Positions 12,092-22,156 of a stretch of 64,000 nt of DNA are shown in pieces. Location of the stretch: assembly GCA_027559495.1 (NCBI GenBank), contig JAMXSV010000008.1, forward strand, positions 1,736,001 through 1,800,000, read 5' to 3'. The notes beneath the pieces were generated by a model. The model was not told the origin of the DNA. It did no database searches and saw nothing but the letters and a program-made list of their open reading frames with translations. Within the stretch, counting starts at the first letter, position 1. Every line of letters starts with the position of its first letter. Origin of the DNA: Aurifilum marmelostoma. Taxonomy: Eukaryota > Ascomycota > Sordariomycetes > Diaporthales > Cryphonectriaceae. A program made the position numbers and the translations under genes.

Positions 12092-12531
12092 AGATGAGTC
12101 CACTGTGAGATCCAGCATTGTATCGCCTTGTCCTCCCCGAGAATAATCAGTGAACGCCGTGGAACATGATCCTCATTGGTGCTCTCATTATCTGCTGCAA
12201 TGTTGATCTTAAGCTAAGGTCTGAGGAATGTCAGACGGGCTAATAATTGATGCACTTGGAAATGACGTCGGAGGGGCAGTGTCGCCCGCAGAGAGTACCT
12301 AGGTATAGTCGAACACCCGCCCTGACATCTGTCTAGGTGGGAATCACATCTACGTATAATAACTTTGCGGGGCGCTATTATATCTCGACCTTCTCTGATC
12401 ATTCCAGCTCTGCCACTTTGTCCAGTCCATCACCAGAATTTCTGCTTGTTCATTTCCAAACTTTCAACGACGACAGACTGCTTCAAGACAATAATTTGTT
12501 CTTCTTCTTGCCTGCTGCCAAGTGCCTAATC
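12092..12531. other. Promoter and 5'UTR of the sugar porter gene
   Basis: No gene seen. A pyrimidine-rich stretch (cttcttcttg) precedes the ATG at 12532, as in many highly expressed fungal genes. Confidence 0.4.
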
Positions 12532-14411
12532 ATGCCTGTAAAGTCACCACCTCGTTACATCCTAGCTTCCCTGGGCATCTCTCTTGGAGGCTTTATCAAC
12601 GGCTACGATACTGGCTCCATCGGCGCCGTCATCTCCATGTCACAGTTCTCAGACACTGTCGGTGAATTATCGTCCACGCTTGTGGGCTTCATCGTCTCTT
12701 TGATCATGCTGACTGGTGCCGTGCCGTCCGTCTTTGCTGGCTGGCTGGCAGATCATTACGGTCGTCTGCGCACCATCATGCTCGGCTCGACCCTCTTTGC
12801 AGTCGGTGCACTGCTCCAGGGCACTGCGACCCGTCTCCCCCAGTTTCTCCTGGGCAGGACAATTGCTGGCCTCGGCGAGGGCATCTATATCAGCAATATG
12901 GCCGTCTACATCTCGGAGATATCACCAACCAGGAGCCGCGGCGTGCTGGCCGGCCTGCCGCAGTTCATGGCCACCTTGGGAATTTGCGTCGGATACTTTA
13001 CGTGCTACGGAAGCGTGCACATCGAAGGATCGAGCATGGCCTGGCGTCTGCCATTCTTCATCATGACGGCCTTTGGGGGCGTGCTTGTAGCCTGCTGCAC
13101 GAGGTTGCCCGAGTCGCCCAGGTGGCTCATGAGCTGTGGAGATCAGCTCCAGGCGCTGGACGCACTGCGGAGGCTGGACTTTTCCATGGTCGAGGCCGAG
13201 AGGGAGTTCTTGGGCGCTGGTAGCACGACGCAGAGGGTGAGCCTGTCGCCGTGGCAGAGCTTCAAGTTATTGTTCACGAGGGGCTATCGCGCGAGGACTG
13301 TGCTTGCTCTGTTTGTTCTGGGGATGGTGCAGCTTTCTGGCATTGACGGCGTGTTATATGTGAGCCTTTTCCCCTTTTTTTCTGAGTATTCTATGAGGCT
13401 TGTACCAGGCCTTACTGACGCGCGTTATTTGGGTTGCTATCTAGTACGCTCCACTTCTCTTTGGGCAAGCTGGTCTGTCTTCGTCTACAGCTTCCTTCCT
13501 TGCCTCGGGGCTCTCGGGGATTCTCATGCTGGCCATCTCTGTGCCTGCTTTCTTGTTGTCCGATAAATGGGGTCGACGCACATCAGCCATCACCGGCGGT
13601 ATCGGCCTCTCTGGCTGCAGTAGGTTATCTTGAAGAGTAACTTTTTTTTTTAATGTTCCGAAGAAAGTGTTCTTGTCTTGCTAATGTCGTCACAAAGTGT
13701 TCTTGATAGGGTCTCTCTACGCTGCTGGAGCGGTGCACCCCTACGGCATCGCTAGATGGGTCGTCATCGTATCCGTATTCCTCTTTGGGTTGATCTACAG
13801 TGCCACCTGGGGCATCGTTGGAAAGATTTACGCCTCTGAGATACAGCCGACGCATGTCAGGGCTGCTGCCAACTGTGTTGCCCAAGGATTGGGTTTCGTA
13901 AGTTTTGAATTACCTCTTTGGTCGAAAAAATCATTTTGGGGCATAAAGGCTTGTGTGCTTTTGAGGTCCGAGTGTTTATCTGGTGTGGACCACGTGCTAA
14001 CGAAGAATTGATTCAAAGTTTACGAATTGGCTGGTGGCCATTCTCACTCCTATCCTGCTAGACAAATCTGCATTTGGTGCTTATTTCCTGTTTGGCGGCC
14101 TCGCACTATTCACCGTAGCAGTTCTCGGTGCTTGTATGCCAGAGACGCGGGGCCGCTCGCTGGAGGACATACAACAGGCCTTTCACCAGCCCAGCTTGAG
14201 CACTTTCACCTCGAAGCTGAAGAAGCGCCTGGCTCAGGGTCGTGGAGGGAACGAGGGCCAGATCAACAACAATGCGGGCGTACTACGGTCTGACGACGAG
14301 GCTGGTGATATCGAGCTGCGAGCCGTAACTCTGAATCCGAGTTCGTCGGGCCAGCAGCAGGCTTCTGATCTGCGAGAACCCGTCATGAGGACTCTCAGGG
14401 TCGAAATCTGA
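12532..14411 (+). CDS. MFS sugar porter (hexose/pentose transporter family)
   Basis: Four exons, 12532-13359, 13445-13619, 13698-13897 and 14019-14411, give 531 aa. Introns are 85, 78 and 121 nt, all GT..AG. The intron 13620-13697 splits an ATG codon (A|TG), restoring GCMFLIGSLYAAG. Sugar-porter motifs are in order: NGYDTGSIGA in TM1, DHYGRLRT in the TM2-3 loop, GRTIAGLGEG, ISEISPTRSRG, PESPRWL before TM7, DKWGRRTSAI in the second half, and PETRGRSLEDI after TM12. Twelve membrane segments are expected, so a plasma-membrane proton-coupled or facilitative sugar transporter is likely; the substrate is unknown. The C-terminal tail (about 80 residues, S/Q/N-rich) is cytosolic. The in-frame Met at 12337 was rejected as 5'UTR. 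It lies 0.4 kb upstream of the NtaA-type monooxygenase on the same strand. Confidence 0.88.
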
Positions 14412-14808
14412 GGTAATCATGCTTTGCATCATGGAGAATTAATATGACCGAGAAGTTGCTCCCGGCGTGATGCGGACTCATGCAAATAAGATTCGATAGG
14501 TAGTTGATAGACTTGTGATTACAAAACCGAGTTGGTCCGTTGATGAGAAATCCAATATTCCACCCACCCCAACCCAATTGCGAACGAAAACCATATGCAC
14601 GTAATGATGTGAGTGCTCACCTCGATGTCGTGATTGCGCGAATCCCGCTCAAATTTGTAATCATTGGCCAGCAAAAGCTGGATATAAAGCAGAACATGGC
14701 GGGTGTACCTGTAGTATAAACAAACTCATCAACTACGGTTCAGTATTAGCTCTGAACCAAGTAGTTTATCAACACCACCCTTGAAAAGGAGCAAAAGTGA
14801 AAACCAAC
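14412..14808. other. Promoter of the NtaA-type monooxygenase gene
   Basis: No gene seen. A TATA-like box (gatataaa) at about 14680 lies 130 bp upstream of the chosen ATG. Confidence 0.4.
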
Positions 14809-16149
14809 ATGTCGGAGCCATCAAAACAACTCCACCTTACCGCTTTCATGCGGCCGGTCAGTCTCCACACGGGAGCATGGCGCTTCCCCGGAGCCTATGC
14901 AGATGCCAACTTTAACCTGGCCCACCTCAAATCCTTCATCCAGAAGCTCGAGGCGGCCAAGTTTGACGCCTTCTTCATGGCGGACCACCTGGCCGTGATG
15001 AACATGCCCACGGACGCCCTGAAGCGCAGCCAGACCATCACGTCTTTCGAGCCCTTCACCCTGCTCTCTGCCCTGTCGCAGGTGACGGACAGGATCGGCC
15101 TCGCGGCCACGGCGTCCACCACGTACGACGAGCCGTATCACATTGCGCGGCGCTTCGCGTCTCTGGATCACCTCAGCGGCGGGCGTGCGGCCTGGAACAT
15201 CGTCACCACGGGCAACCCGGAGTCGTCCAAGAACTTCAGCCGGGAGGAGCACATGGAGCATGGCGACAGGTACAAGCGGGCGCGGGAGTTTTATGATGTT
15301 GTGACGGGCCTGTGGGACAGTTTTGCGGACGATGCGCTGGTCCGGGACAAGGAGTCTGGTATCTTTGTGGACCCGGACAGGATTCACACGCTCAATCATG
15401 TGGGCGACGACCTGCAGGTCCGCGGGCCGCTGAACATTGCTCGTCCTGTGCAGGGCTGGCCTGTCATTGTCCAGGCTGGGCAGTCGGAGCCAGGAAGGCA
15501 GCTGGCGGGCGAGACGGCCGAGGTGGTCTTCTGTGCCCCAAGCAATCTGGAGGCGGCCAAGGAGTTATACAAGGACCTCAAGGGCCGCGCCGCAAAGGCA
15601 GGGCGCAGCAGGGATCATATCAACATCCTGCCAGCAGCCATGGTCATCATCGGCGACACTGTCGAGGAAGCAGAGGCAAAACGTCTCCAGCTGGACAGCC
15701 TCGTGCACTACGACAGCGCCATCGCCTCGCTCTCGGTCGCGCTCGGCACAGACGCCTCCGGTTTCGACCCGGACGGCCCGCTGCCGACAAGAGACCTGCC
15801 CGAGACGCAGGCAAGCCGCTCAGCTCGTGACAACGTGGTCCGGCTTGCAGAGGCACAGGGGCTCACGGTCAGGCAGCTTGCACAGCGGTACGGAGGCTTT
15901 AGCGGGCTCGCGTTTGTGGGGACGGCCGAGAGCGTGGCAGATGAAATGGGCACTTGGCTTGTGGAGGAAGGGGCTGATGGGTTCACTGTGACTTTTCCCT
16001 TTGTGCCGCAGGGGTTGGACGATGTCTGCGAGAGGCTCATCCCTGAACTGCAGCGCCGTGGACTGTTCCGGAAAGAGTATGAGGGGACTACACTGCGTGA
16101 GCACCTTGGCCTCCCGAGGCCCAAGAACCGCTTCTTTGAGCCAGTGTGA
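14809..16149 (+). CDS. FMN-dependent monooxygenase, NtaA/SnaA/DszA family
   Basis: Intronless, 446 aa, starting at 14809 (MSEPSKQLHLTAFMRP); the reading frame opens upstream at a GTG only. It aligns through its length with the bacterial-type luciferase-like NtaA/SnaA/DszA group: LHLTAFM at the start, HTGAWRFP, KFDAFFMADHL, the flavin-binding SLDHLSGGRAAWNIVTTGNPESS, EHMEHGDRYKRAREFYDVVTGLWDSF, PVIVQAGQSEPGR and, near the C-terminus, GTAESVADEM...GADGFTV. Such enzymes use FMNH2 from a separate reductase to oxygenate N- or S-containing compounds (nitrilotriacetate, streptogramin precursors, dibenzothiophene sulfone). The substrate here is unknown and no flavin reductase gene is visible nearby. 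The lack of introns among intron-rich neighbours and the high third-position GC fit an old transfer from bacteria, but related genes are common in ascomycetes. Confidence 0.9.
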   Translation: MSEPSKQLHLTAFMRPVSLHTGAWRFPGAYADANFNLAHLKSFIQKLEAAKFDAFFMADHLAVMNMPTDALKRSQTITSFEPFTLLSALSQVTDRIGLAATASTTYDEPYHIARRFASLDHLSGGRAAWNIVTTGNPESSKNFSREEHMEHGDRYKRAREFYDVVTGLWDSFADDALVRDKESGIFVDPDRIHTLNHVGDDLQVRGPLNIARPVQGWPVIVQAGQSEPGRQLAGETAEVVFCAPSNLEAAKELYKDLKGRAAKAGRSRDHINILPAAMVIIGDTVEEAEAKRLQLDSLVHYDSAIASLSVALGTDASGFDPDGPLPTRDLPETQASRSARDNVVRLAEAQGLTVRQLAQRYGGFSGLAFVGTAESVADEMGTWLVEEGADGFTVTFPFVPQGLDDVCERLIPELQRRGLFRKEYEGTTLREHLGLPRPKNRFFEPV

Positions 16150-16746
16150 TGTGATGTTGGTTCGTGTGATGATTTTCTGGGGGGAGGGAGGTTATGCAGG
16201 CCAGAACTCAAAGAAAAGCCAATGGCTGTGGCTCGGTTCACCGACTTCTCCCGCGTCACAGTTCTTAGTTTCTCCGTGGTGGCGTTGGCAGCTAAATTAC
16301 TAGGCACATGGGAAGATTCAATAGCAGATTCATCACTAGGGAATCCTCTTCAGGAGAACATCAGCTCATAAGTATGAATATTGTGAGTGAACAGTGCCCG
16401 TGTAGTAGCCCCCCTGAACCTGGGCGGATTTGTTTCACTCAAATGAAACGACAGGGCCGTGTCTGTTCCGCTTATAGGGCAGTGGTGGAAACAGTGACCC
16501 TCCACTTTCTACTCGGCTGCTAGGTCAGGGGTAAGAAACAGAAGAATGAGAGCATCTGGAAGCTTAAATATTGATCTCAATCTGCTGTTGTAATTCATCC
16601 AGCTTTCTGTCACTCCTTGAACATAGGCTGGCACTGAGTCTTTCGTATTCTTTTTTTTTTTTTCCCCCTTCCTTTCCTTTCCTTCCCAACTTTATCTCAA
16701 ACACTCTTTTTAAGAATCTCGATCATTACATCACAATCATTTCAAA
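16150..16746. other. Intergenic, GH12 promoter with long pyrimidine tract
   Basis: No gene seen. A T/C-only tract at about 16649-16688 (T run, then CCCCCTTCC... blocks) ends about 60 bp upstream of the GH12 ATG and probably marks its transcription start region. Confidence 0.45.
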
Positions 16747-17662
16747 ATGCATTCCAAACTTTCGCTTCTCCTGCCTGCTATCACCACGGCCTCCGCCGCC
16801 GCTGTGGCTAAAGTCAATCCCCGGGCTGCCCTGACCAACTTCTGTGGCGCCCCAAATGCCTACGAGGTCCTCTCCGGCACGCCATGGATCGTATTCTCGA
16901 TGAACTACAACTACCAAGACATCAGCGGGTCGTGCTGTACCGGATACTACGAGTTCACCGGCTCAGGAGACAATCAGACTATCCACTGGAACAGCGTCTG
17001 GGACATTGATGAGTCTGTCAACACAGACGTCGTCAAGGGCTACTCGTTCATCGGCCTGACGCAGAACCTTGAGACGCAGCTGAGCGCAATCTCTTCCATC
17101 CCGAGCACTTACCAGTGGACCGTCTCCAATACCACTGCTTACAAGGGTGAGTGTGGTCCTGCTCTGCAAGATACAGAACACGATCAAGCAGGGTGTCGAA
17201 TGTGCCTGACTGGTCCACGTTTCCATTGGTACACGCTAACATACCCATGATTACACAGGAAATGTCGTCTACGACTTCATGACCTCGGACACAAAGGGAG
17301 ACTCGACGTCCTCGAGCGCCCAGGAGCTCATGCTCTGGGTGGCCTATGAGGGCGGCCAGGTGCCCATCGGCTGGGCGGACGGCCCCGTCGCAACCATTGA
17401 CGGCCTGTACGGCAAGGACGGATGGGAGCTCTACCAGGGGGTCAACGAGGACACCGGCATCACGGTCTCGTCCCTGCTGGTGGCCGAGGACGATCAGTTT
17501 GACGGCGAATTCTCGGGCGACATCAAGGACTGGCTCTCGGCGCTGGTGGAACAGGGCCTCTTTTCCACGAGCACCTATGTCAATGTTGGAAACGGGGGTA
17601 TGGAGCCTTTCTGGGGCACTGTCACCTTTGACAACTACCTTAGCCTCCGGATTGATCTGTGA
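16747..17662 (+). CDS. GH12 endoglucanase / xyloglucanase, secreted
   Basis: Exons 16747-17146 and 17259-17662 (112-nt intron, gtgagt, branch gctaac, acacag) encode 267 aa. Residues 1-19 form a signal peptide. The mature region starts with FCGAPNAYEVLSGTPWIVFSMNYN and contains the beta-jelly-roll GH12 landmarks: ELMLWVAYEGGQVPIGW with the nucleophile Glu156, the GWELYQG strand, and GGMEPFWG with the acid/base Glu249. Length matches the family (about 230-260 residues mature). It should cleave beta-1,4-glucan or xyloglucan in plant cell walls with retention of configuration. Several N-glycosylation sequons occur (NQT, NTT). Neighbours are the NtaA-type gene upstream and GH92 downstream, all on the plus strand but with their own promoters. 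Confidence 0.92.
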
Positions 17663-18192
17663 TCGATTATCAGTGTGGGCTCAGGAGCCCTGGCCGGCCG
17701 GAGACGAGGCTGTGACCAAGTTTGGGGTCTGGTGGCCGGACAAGATAGGTGGTCAATAAATGCGAACCATCAGCGAAGTTATACAATGATTATTTTCAAA
17801 TCAAGATAAAACCTGCCTCCACTGTGTATGGACTGACCAGGACATGTCATAGGTTAGGGAGAAGAGGGGGGGGAATCAAAAGATAGGTAGACACGTTACA
17901 CTGAGAGTGGAAAGTAAAGAAAACACATGATTGATGCTTGCTTGCCGATTGCTCCAAAGTGACGATCACCAACCCCGCTTCAGGAAGGTTTGCTAGAGTA
18001 GCAATGCAAGGGATGCTCGTACCGGTCCAATGCTACCTTGGAGTGGTGACGATGATCCCGGAACTATCTTGGGAAATCTTATAGTACCGTGATGTTCAAT
18101 AAATAACATGCGGGCCTCTCACTGCTCTCGTTGTGGTGTGGCTTCAACCCTCGACGCTGTTAATCAGGACACCTAAGACAACACCAACAAAG
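17663..18192. other. Intergenic between GH12 and GH92
   Basis: 3'UTR of GH12 and promoter of GH92; no coding signal or notable repeat. Confidence 0.4.
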
Positions 18193-21072
18193 ATGCTGAT
18201 CATGAAAGACCTTGAGCATTTTCGGACGCTATTCGTCCACTTGATTGTTTGTTCTTCCACCGTGCTTTCGGCTCTAGCTCAGGGTTCTGGCACGGGCGTG
18301 TTCCAGTATATTGACCCCCTCATCGGCACCATCAACGGCGGCCATGTGTTTCCAGGTGCAACCTTACCGTTTGGTATGGCCAAGGCTGTCGCAGATGTGA
18401 ATAGTGACGAGGCACAAGGTGGCTACGCCTCTGACCATAGTGATAGTAAGGTCCAATTCGGTTTCTATCAAGTGTTCAATCTGGTGCAGCTCACTGACGA
18501 TACTCTTACTCCAATATCAGTAACCGGGTTTTCACAGATGCATGATAGCGGTACAGGCGGTGTGAGGGCTATGACCCGTCATATCTTTTCCCACAGACTC
18601 TCGATAGAGGTTCACAATACTAATTTCTTCTTATGCTTGATAAATAGGGCTTTGCGAAGGGCAATTTCCCCATCTTTCCCTATACCGGCTGCCCAGACGA
18701 CGACATCACCCAATGCGATTTCCCAAAGAAACTACGCGCCACGCAACGGATCTACTCGACGGTGGAGGCCAGTCCTGGGTACTTTGCTGTGTCTCTGGAC
18801 ACATCAATCCACGCTGAGATGACAGTCTCCAATCATACGGCCTTGTATCGCTTCACCTTTCCAGGTTCTGCTACCAACAGCACGGCCAACACATCGACGA
18901 CGACAACAGCAACAGATCTACCGTACAGCCCGCTGATACTCATAGACCTCTCGGACCTCGCCAACAGCCGGAGCAACGGCAGCGTGGCTGTCAACCCATC
19001 GGGTGGCCGGATTATTGGCAATGGCACCTTCAATCCCAGCTTCGGCATCGGATCCTACGACTTGCATTTCTGTGCCGACTTCTCCGGCGCAGCCATCAGG
19101 GACACTGGCATTTTCCAAAACAACCGCCCAGGCCGCGAACCGAAGAGCCTCAGGACGTACTCCACGGGCGTCACAAGCCCGGTGCCTGCTGGTGGCTGGG
19201 TTCAGTTCCAGCCGCCAGAGAGTAACGACCAGATTGTGGTCAGGGTTGGTGTGAGCTACCTCAGCACCGACAAGGCCTGCGAGAACGCCGAGGCCGAGGT
19301 GGGAAGCTTTGATTTCGACGAGGCGAGAAGCGCGGCGGAGAAAGCGTGGGCGGATAAGCTGAGCGTCGTATCGGTAGACGAGACGGGGGTCAACTCGACT
19401 TTCTTGACGACGTTTTGGTCGGGCCTCTACCACTCGCTCATTTCTCCACAGGACGTGACTGGTGAGAATCCGCTGTGGCAGAGCTCCGAGCCCTGTATGT
19501 CTCCTCACCCAATATCCCTTCACACTTCTCTTGAAGGGAAAAGAAAAGAAAAAAACAACACATGATGACCTTCCTGACAATCACCAACAGACTACGACTC
19601 GTTTTATTGCATTTGGGACTCGTACCGGTCCATTCATCCTCTGATCACCTTGGTGGATCCGCTCAGCCAGACGCTCATGGTCCGGAGCCTGATTGACATC
19701 TACCGCTACGAAGGGTGGCTCCCCGACTGCCGGATGGACTTGTGCAAGGGATATACCCAAGGCGGCAGCAACGCAGACGTGGTCCTTGCAGACACCTTTG
19801 TGAAAGGGTTCACGGATTCGATCGACTGGGATACTGCATACGAGGCTGTGCTGAAGGATGCACAAGGTAAATAAGTCAAATGAGTTAATCGGTCTGGTCA
19901 TTCGAGATCCCTCTTACCTTGCTGACAATATTACAGTCGAGCCCCCCCGTCTGGTCTGTTGAAGGACGAGGAGGGCTTGCTAGCTGGAATGACCTGGCTT
20001 ACATACCCGCGGATGACTTCGACCCGTACGGCGTGGGCCCCTTCACGAGGTCCATCTCTCGGACGGTAGAGTATGCCTACAACGATTTCACCATCGCGGA
20101 GATGGCACATGGCCTGAACAAGACAAGCGATGCCGAGAAATTCACCGGAACATCGGGCAACTGGATCAACCTCTTCAAAGCTGACCAGACGTCCCGCCTC
20201 AGCACCTCTCAAGACGCGAGCCAGCTTGTGGACGGCCGTTTCACCGGGTTCTTGCAGCCACGTTATCTCAATGGCACATTTGGCTTCCAAGATCCTTTGC
20301 TTTGTTCACCGTTGTATATGTTTACATCCTGTTATCTCAAGTAAGCCGTTGCTTGAACATCGTCTTGAACCTTAGTGTCGTCCTGCAACATGATATACGC
20401 TGACTCTTTGTTACCCACAGCGAGGATGGGCACGAAACGTACGAAGGATCTCCCTGGCTGTACACGTTCTACGCCCCGCACGACATGGCCAAGCTCATAG
20501 TCACGCTCGGCGGCCCTCAGGCCTTTGTCGACCGCCTCCGGTATTTCCACGACACCCCTGGCCTGAACTACATGGGCGACGAACAGGCCTTCCTGATGCT
20601 CTACCTGTTCCACTACGCCGGGCGACCCGGCCTCTCGTCGTACTATCGGCATTTCTACATCCCAAGCCAGTTCAACGATTCGCTCAACGGCATCGCCGGC
20701 AACGGAGACAGCGGAGCCATGTTCAGCTTTGTGGTGCTCACCATGATGGGCCTGTGGCCGATGAGCGGGCAGGATGTCTACCTCATCAACCCGCCGTTCT
20801 TTAAAGAGGTCAACTTGACCAACCCGCTGACGGGGAATATCGCCACGGTGCGCAATGTGAATTTTGACGGTAGCAACGATGGCTACAAGAATATCTATAT
20901 ACAGAGCGCCACTCTGAACGGCGAGGCGTACACCAAGAGCTGGATCACGCACTCTTTCTACCGCGACGGAGGGGTGCTGGAGTTGACGCTGGGGGCGAAC
21001 GAGAGCAGCTGGGGCACGAGGGACGAAGATCTGCCGCCGAGCGTGTCTACCGGAGGGTTTTTCAAAACATAA
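18193..21072 (+). CDS. GH92 alpha-mannosidase, with a one-base frameshift in a C7 run
   Basis: Six exons: 18193-18445, 18521-18561, 18648-19494, 19591-19866, 19937-20340 and 20421-21072 (823 aa if one C is discounted). Splicing restores GH92 motifs across introns: YIDPLIGT, GGHVFPGATLPFGM, SDHSDITGFSQMHDSGTGG, GNFPIFPYTGCP, FWSGLYHSLISP, YYDSFYCIWDSYRSIHPL, VEGRGGLASW...YIPADDFDP, GFQDPLLCSPLY, GSPWLYTFYAPHDM and the catalytic GNGDSGAMFSF with LWPMSGQD. GH92 enzymes are calcium-dependent exo-mannosidases that trim N-glycans; a hydrophobic N-terminus suggests secretion. Exon 5 begins after the intron ending ttacag in the frame V-E-P-P, then a run of seven Cs (19942-19948) puts the conserved PVWSVEGRGG in another frame; six Cs would be in frame. 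Everything after is intact, so a sequencing error or very recent mutation is likelier than a long-dead pseudogene. Confidence 0.88.
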
Positions 21073-21195
21073 GTAGTTGAAAGAATAGGATTGGAAGAAT
21101 TTCACCGGCAGTCTAATGACTACATTTGAGAATTTGAAAACAAGAAGAAATCCGTTCCGATACACCACAAACCACTGGTCTGTACCTCATCTCCC

Positions 21196-22156
21196 TCACA
21201 ACTCGTCCTTGACATCGCTCTGCACCCGCTCCTCAGACTTCTTTGTCGATACTTCTTGGCTCTCCACTGTCTCTGCGGCCTCCTCGGCTGCAGGCGTGTC
21301 CGGCTTTGCGCCCAGTACCTGCGCCTTGAGGGTGAACTTCATTTCCCTCTGTCCCTGCTTCCTAGCCGGAGCTGGGTATTGTGTCGTCCAGCCAATGACG
21401 CCCCCGTCGACAGGCTCGGGGTTGTAGCTGGTCAGGTCTGACAGGGTGTCTGTGGCGAGTGTTGGAGGTTAGCAAAGAAGAAGTAATAAGAGGAGGACAG
21501 AAAACGTGGGGAAAAGAGAGAGTATGAAATAGGGAGCACATGTCAGATAACCATGACGCACCTGCACAACCGCTGTCCTCTGCAACCCATAGCGGGAGGT
21601 TCTCGTACACAGCGCCAGGCGCAAAGATGACCACCCTCTTGTCGTCCAGAGAGCGCAGATCATCTCCGCTCAAGTCCGCCAGAGACTCGACCGTCTCGTC
21701 CTTGCCAGGCCTGTCGAACACAGCAAAGAGCCCCTTGCCCGCGCCGTCGGTCCTCTCCTGCTCCTCGATCCACTCGCGCACCTTGAGCGGCACAAGAGCG
21801 TAGTCCATCTTGAGCAGGATACGCTCGTACCCGTGGGCGTCGATGCCAGACCAGGCGCCAGGGTACGGCCGCCCGCCAAAGAAGCCCTTGAGGGCCTCGT
21901 TGTAGGGAAGCAGGCCCAGCGGCTCCGGGGTGCTGAGGTCGTGGAGCTGGAACTCGGCGGCCGGGAAAGACCTGGTGGCGTTGCAGGTGGCCTCGAACCG
22001 CTCAAGCTGGGGGGTGCCGAAGGGGTTGGCCCAGCGGAAGTCCTCGAGCTTTTCTGGCTTGACTCTTGGTGGTGCCTTTTGTTGTGGGACCGGAGGTCCT
22101 CCTGCGAGGGCTGGGGAGGCGACCAGCGCCAGGCAGAGGAGAGCTGAGGGGAGCAT
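21196..22156 (-). CDS. Signal-peptide protein of unknown function ending in KDEL
   Basis: Exons 21562-22156 and 21196-21449 with a 112-nt intron (gtgcgt..ccacag) give 282 aa. Start at 22156 because MLPSALLCLALVASPALAGG is a clear signal peptide. The middle region (residues 40-200; e.g. LPYNEALKGFFGGRPYPGAWSGID, GYERILLKMDYALVPLKVREWIEEQ) is a compact-looking folded domain I cannot assign. A Glu/Lys-rich tail follows and the last four residues are Lys-Asp-Glu-Leu, the classical ER-retrieval signal. The prediction is a luminal ER resident, or a protein held there. The gene converges on GH92, whose stop is 123 bp away, so the 3'UTRs probably overlap; a link to glycoprotein processing is tempting but only positional. 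Confidence 0.72.

Noticed and set aside
12532..17662. Secondary-metabolite biosynthetic cluster around the monooxygenase
   Set aside because: No PKS, NRPS, terpene synthase, P450 or cluster regulator nearby.
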